Source: UBA961 sp049317525 (GTDB lineage Bacteria > Bacteroidota > Ignavibacteria > Kapaibacteriales > UBA961). From it: DNA of 64,000 nucleotides. Made by a program: the position numbers and the translations under genes. The notes below the pieces were generated by a model. That model was not told the DNA's origin. It searched no databases and was given only the letters and a program-made list of their open reading frames with translations. Location of the stretch: the NCBI GenBank assembly GCA_049317525.1, contig JBMOIC010000004.1:57137-121136 (forward strand), read 5' to 3'. Within the stretch, counting starts at the first letter, position 1; every line of letters starts with the position of its first letter. Shown here piece after piece: positions 63,832 to 64,000 of this stretch.

Positions 63832-64000
63832 TGATTATTCCATCAGTATAGAGTGTTTCTACGATAAAAACAGGTAATCTTAATTTTCCGCTTGGCATAT
63901 CAACTGTATCAATACCCAATTGCTTTAGATATGTTAAGGCTTCTTCCCTATCTGCTAATAACTCAACAATTTTTCCTTCTGCTTTTAGCTGTTTTCCTTC
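63821..64000 (-). CDS. C-terminal part of an unidentified protein (partial)
   Basis: The reverse strand enters from the window edge as an open frame of 59 residues ending in a TAA at 63821. It contains ADREEALTYLKQLGIDTVDM and KLRLPVFIVETLYTDG. I do not recognise it; more sequence upstream on the minus strand is needed. It overlaps the small lipoprotein gene start by 11 bases. Confidence 0.55.
   Translation of the reverse strand, partial: EGKQLKAEGKIVELLADREEALTYLKQLGIDTVDMPSGKLRLPVFIVETLYTDGIINEK

Noticed and set aside
1..64000. tRNA, rRNA, CRISPR array, transposase, integrase, restriction or toxin-antitoxin genes
   Set aside because: I looked through the gaps and gene products on both strands and saw no supporting motif. 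A covariance-model scan would be the decisive check for small RNAs.

Overview
The window is AT-rich, gene-dense bacterial chromosome. Gene content and control signals point to the Bacteroidota/FCB side of the tree (Ignavibacteria or Kapabacteria-like is a possibility). The arguments are: three secreted proteins with type IX secretion (T9SS) C-terminal sorting domains; an OmpA/PD40 protein like T9SS accessory PorE; an arginine pathway built on the N-acylornithine carbamoyltransferase ArgF'; a Bacteroidetes-type IleRS; and several upstream regions carrying the Bacteroidetes -7 promoter box TAnnTTTG. The class-level placement is inference. I saw no rRNA, tRNA, CRISPR array, insertion sequence, prophage or integrase. 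Genes are packed tightly, several convergent pairs abut or overlap at their stops, and no intergenic stretch exceeds about 300 bases.

Layout. 1-11.5 kb (minus strand): a long housekeeping run with a partial hotdog thioesterase, parB, parA, a Nudix hydrolase, a tandem CDGSH protein, argS, rsfS, gpmA, an enoyl-CoA hydratase, a CNT nucleoside transporter, an NAD-dependent epimerase, def, a secreted protein and a PfkB kinase. 11.6-14.3 kb (minus): a TonB-dependent receptor with a small exported protein upstream. 14.4-24.2 kb (plus): ileS behind a near-consensus sigma70 promoter, a DksA/TraR protein, lspA, an RluD-family pseudouridine synthase and a 1349-residue repeat-rich T9SS cargo. 24.2-29.8 kb (minus): an arginine operon, GNAT-ArgG fusion, argC, argF', argB, argE. 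30-36.6 kb: mostly plus-strand genes (hydrolase, membrane phosphoesterase, barrel protein, recR, lipoprotein, OmpA/PD40), with pspA on the minus strand. 36.6-42.4 kb (minus): a two-gene unknown unit, aat, trmB, a penicillin-acylase-family enzyme and a HAD phosphatase. 42.6-48.4 kb (plus): a CoA-transferase, then mtaB-truA-tadA-rsmI-tmk, a translation/tRNA-modification run. 48.3-56.6 kb (minus): a YdjM-like membrane protein, a small unknown, a divergent aspartate kinase, murB, dtd, two 3-hydroxyacyl-CoA dehydrogenases, an RmlD-like reductase, ispD and a solitary nuoD. 56.7-61 kb (plus): two T9SS cargo proteins. 61-64 kb: a lone ABC sugar permease overlapping an acyl-CoA synthetase, then a small lipoprotein and a partial gene on the minus strand.

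How the genes fit together. The arginine genes form one pathway block: acylation of glutamate, phosphorylation, reduction, carbamoylation while still acylated, deacylation, and argininosuccinate synthesis. ArgD, ArgH and ArgJ are not in the window. The enoyl-CoA hydratase, two hydroxyacyl-CoA dehydrogenases, CoA-transferase, two thioesterases and acyl-CoA synthetase suggest short-chain acyl-CoA metabolism. Most of the rest is translation and envelope housekeeping.

I did not find an unmistakable new defence or mobile system. The observations most worth checking are the Gly at the acyl-specificity position of ArgF', the GNAT-ArgG fusion with a four-cysteine linker, the GIHH signature of IleRS, the two-gene unknown unit at 36.6-37.8 kb, the permease/acyl-CoA-synthetase pair, and the phosphoesterase with an internal Tat motif.
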